This document shows positions 5,302-6,704 of a DNA stretch of 6,704 bases, piece by piece. Position 1 is the stretch's first letter, and each line of letters opens with the position of its first letter. The DNA is from JACROF01 sp964533055 (lineage in GTDB: Bacteria > Patescibacteriota > Microgenomatia > Levybacterales > UBA12049). Below the pieces are notes generated by a model that was given only the letters and a program-made list of their open reading frames with translations, ran no database searches and was not told the origin of the DNA. A program made the position numbers and the translations under genes. The DNA lies in NCBI GenBank assembly GCA_964533055.1, contig CAZHKZ010000031.1, forward strand, positions 1 to 6,704, written 5' to 3'.

Positions 5302-5310
5302 TGGTACAAT
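5302..5310 (+). promoter_or_regulatory. extended -10 promoter of cysS, leaderless arrangement
   Basis: TGGTACAAT fits the extended -10 pattern TGnTATAAT with one mismatch in the hexamer (TACAAT, 5305-5310). No -35 box is evident at the right distance, as is typical of extended -10 promoters. The hexamer ends 6 bases before the ATG at 5317, so RNA should begin at about the A of the start codon. The sequence lies in the 18-bp gap between mgtE and cysS. Confidence 0.55.
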
Positions 5311-5316
5311 CCACTC

Positions 5317-6704
5317 ATGCTTCGTCTTTATAATTCACTTACGCGAAAAGTTGAAAACTTCAAACCACTCCAGGCTTCAAAGGTGGGGATGTATACCTGC
5401 GGTCCCACGGTCTATCAATATGCTCACATCGGAAATTTCAGAGCGTATCTTGTTGCAGATATTCTTGTCAGGACATTGAAAGCAAATAAATTTGATGTGA
5501 ATTTCATTATGAACATTACTGATGTTGGCCATCTTGTCAGTGATGCAGACACAGGCGAGGACAAGCTAGAGAAGTCGGCTAAAAAAGAGGGTAAATCAGC
5601 ATGGGAGATCGCCAAGTTTTATACAGATGCATTTCTTGATGATTATGACGCACTTAATCTCACCAGACCTACAGTTCTCGCAAAAGCTACTGATCATATC
5701 GCAGAGCAGATAGAGCTCGTGAAGAAATTAGAGGAAAAGGGATATACCTATACAATCACTGACGGAGTTTATTTCGATACAGCAAAATTCCCTGAATACG
5801 GAGAGTTATCGACTCTCGATCAAATAAAAGAGGGAGCAAGGGTTGAAGCAAATAGTGAAAAAAGAAATCCAAAAGACTTTGCGTTGTGGAAATTTAGTCC
5901 TCAAGGTTCTAGAAGAGACATGGAGTGGGAGAGTCCATGGGGCAAAGGATTTCCTGGCTGGCATATTGAGTGCAGTGCGATGAGCATGAAGTATCTTGGC
6001 GATTCGCTTGATATTCACACAGGAGGAATCGATCACATTTCAATTCATCACACCAACGAGATCGCACAGTCAGAAGCGGCAACAGGTAAGAAATTTGTAG
6101 ACTATTGGACACATGTCGCTTTTCTTTTAGTGGGTGGTCAAAAAGTCAGTAAGAGTCTTGGAAATGGCTATCTACTTTCAGATCTTCAAACCAATGGATA
6201 CAAGCCACTTCATCTTCGCTATCTCTATCTTCAGACTCATTACCGACAAGAGATGAACTTTACCTGGGAGAGTCTTGAGGCTGCTAAAAATGCAGTGGAT
6301 AGACTTCATAATACGATTTTTACTTGTACTGAGGGCGATAAAGGTACTAAAGAGTTTGAGACACTTTTCCTTGATGCCCTCAACGATGATCTTAGTACAC
6401 CAAAGGCACTTGCAGTGATGTGGGACATGCTTAAGGCGGATGTTCCTACAGATCAGAAGATGCACTCGCTTTTCAAGATGGATGAAGTTCTAGGCCTTGG
6501 CCTCAAGCGATATCTAAGTACTGCAAAAGGGGAGATAAAAGGCATCCCAGCAGAGGTAACGCGTTTGATTGAGGATCGCAAAAAAGCACGCCTAGATAAA
6601 GACTTTGCGCGCTCAGATGAGTTGCGAGATCAGATTCGTGCATTAGGCTTTGATATTCAAGATAATAAGGAAGAAGTTGAGATCCGCAAGTTAGCCTCAG
6701 AGTA
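5317..6704 (+). CDS. cysS: cysteinyl-tRNA synthetase, complete except the last base of the stop
   Basis: A class I aminoacyl-tRNA synthetase that charges tRNA-Cys. The frame gives 462 complete codons and then TA at 6703-6704. Because E. coli CysRS has 461 residues, this TA is very probably the first two bases of TAA or TAG. Landmarks: MYTCGPTVYQYAHIGNFR (25-42) with zinc ligand C28 and the HIGH variant HIGN (37-40); GWHIECSAMS (214-223) with zinc ligand C219; IDHISIHHTNEIAQSE (238-253) with predicted zinc ligands H244 and E248; the KMSKS variant KVSKS (276-280); and a DALR-type helical domain (about 345 on) with the RKKARLDKDFARSDELRDQIRALG region split at 421-444. The C-terminus lacks the GTxWR ending common in other bacteria and ends IRKLASE. 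ATG at 5317 is chosen because the TCGPTVY core is then at the normal distance. Confidence 0.95.
   Translation, partial: MLRLYNSLTRKVENFKPLQASKVGMYTCGPTVYQYAHIGNFRAYLVADILVRTLKANKFDVNFIMNITDVGHLVSDADTGEDKLEKSAKKEGKSAWEIAKFYTDAFLDDYDALNLTRPTVLAKATDHIAEQIELVKKLEEKGYTYTITDGVYFDTAKFPEYGELSTLDQIKEGARVEANSEKRNPKDFALWKFSPQGSRRDMEWESPWGKGFPGWHIECSAMSMKYLGDSLDIHTGGIDHISIHHTNEIAQSEAATGKKFVDYWTHVAFLLVGGQKVSKSLGNGYLLSDLQTNGYKPLHLRYLYLQTHYRQEMNFTWESLEAAKNAVDRLHNTIFTCTEGDKGTKEFETLFLDALNDDLSTPKALAVMWDMLKADVPTDQKMHSLFKMDEVLGLGLKRYLSTAKGEIKGIPAEVTRLIEDRKKARLDKDFARSDELRDQIRALGFDIQDNKEEVEIRKLASE

Overview
The window holds seven protein genes, all on the + strand, in the order dnaX (5' end outside the window), ybaB/ebfC, prs, recR, a low-complexity hypothetical gene, mgtE and cysS (the window ends inside its probable stop codon). 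The close packing, compact gene set, moderately AT-rich DNA and small charged hypothetical protein suggest a Patescibacteria/CPR genome, perhaps Microgenomates-like. This placement is inference from gene style. All reading frames run full length under the standard bacterial code, so TGA-to-glycine recoding is unlikely.

Region by region: 1-1235 is the 3' part of dnaX. Bases 1236-1343 form a GC-rich, foldable leader ahead of ybaB that could mask its Shine-Dalgarno sequence. ybaB (1344-1628) is followed by about 227 bases without a credible protein gene. That gap holds a strong terminator-like hairpin, an 81-nt nested fold that may be an RNA gene or 3'UTR element, a small hairpin and the prs promoter. 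prs (1856-2764), a short 9-bp quasi-repeat and recR (2802-3416) follow. recR overlaps the hypothetical gene (3416-3976) by one base. Bases 3980-4035 are eight degenerate 7-bp repeats that run into the mgtE promoter. mgtE (4039-5298) and cysS (5317-6704) close the window.

The dnaX-ybaB-recR set is a widespread replication and repair neighbourhood: clamp loader, nucleoid-associated protein and recombination mediator. Here it is interrupted by prs, which makes PRPP for nucleotide synthesis, and followed by an Mg2+ channel and cysteinyl-tRNA synthetase.

The most notable signal is shared by prs, mgtE and cysS. Each has a TANNNT -10-like hexamer ending exactly six bases before its ATG and no Shine-Dalgarno sequence, which predicts leaderless mRNAs. 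ybaB and the hypothetical gene lack that arrangement and have purine-rich ribosome-binding signals instead. The window may therefore mix two modes of translation start.
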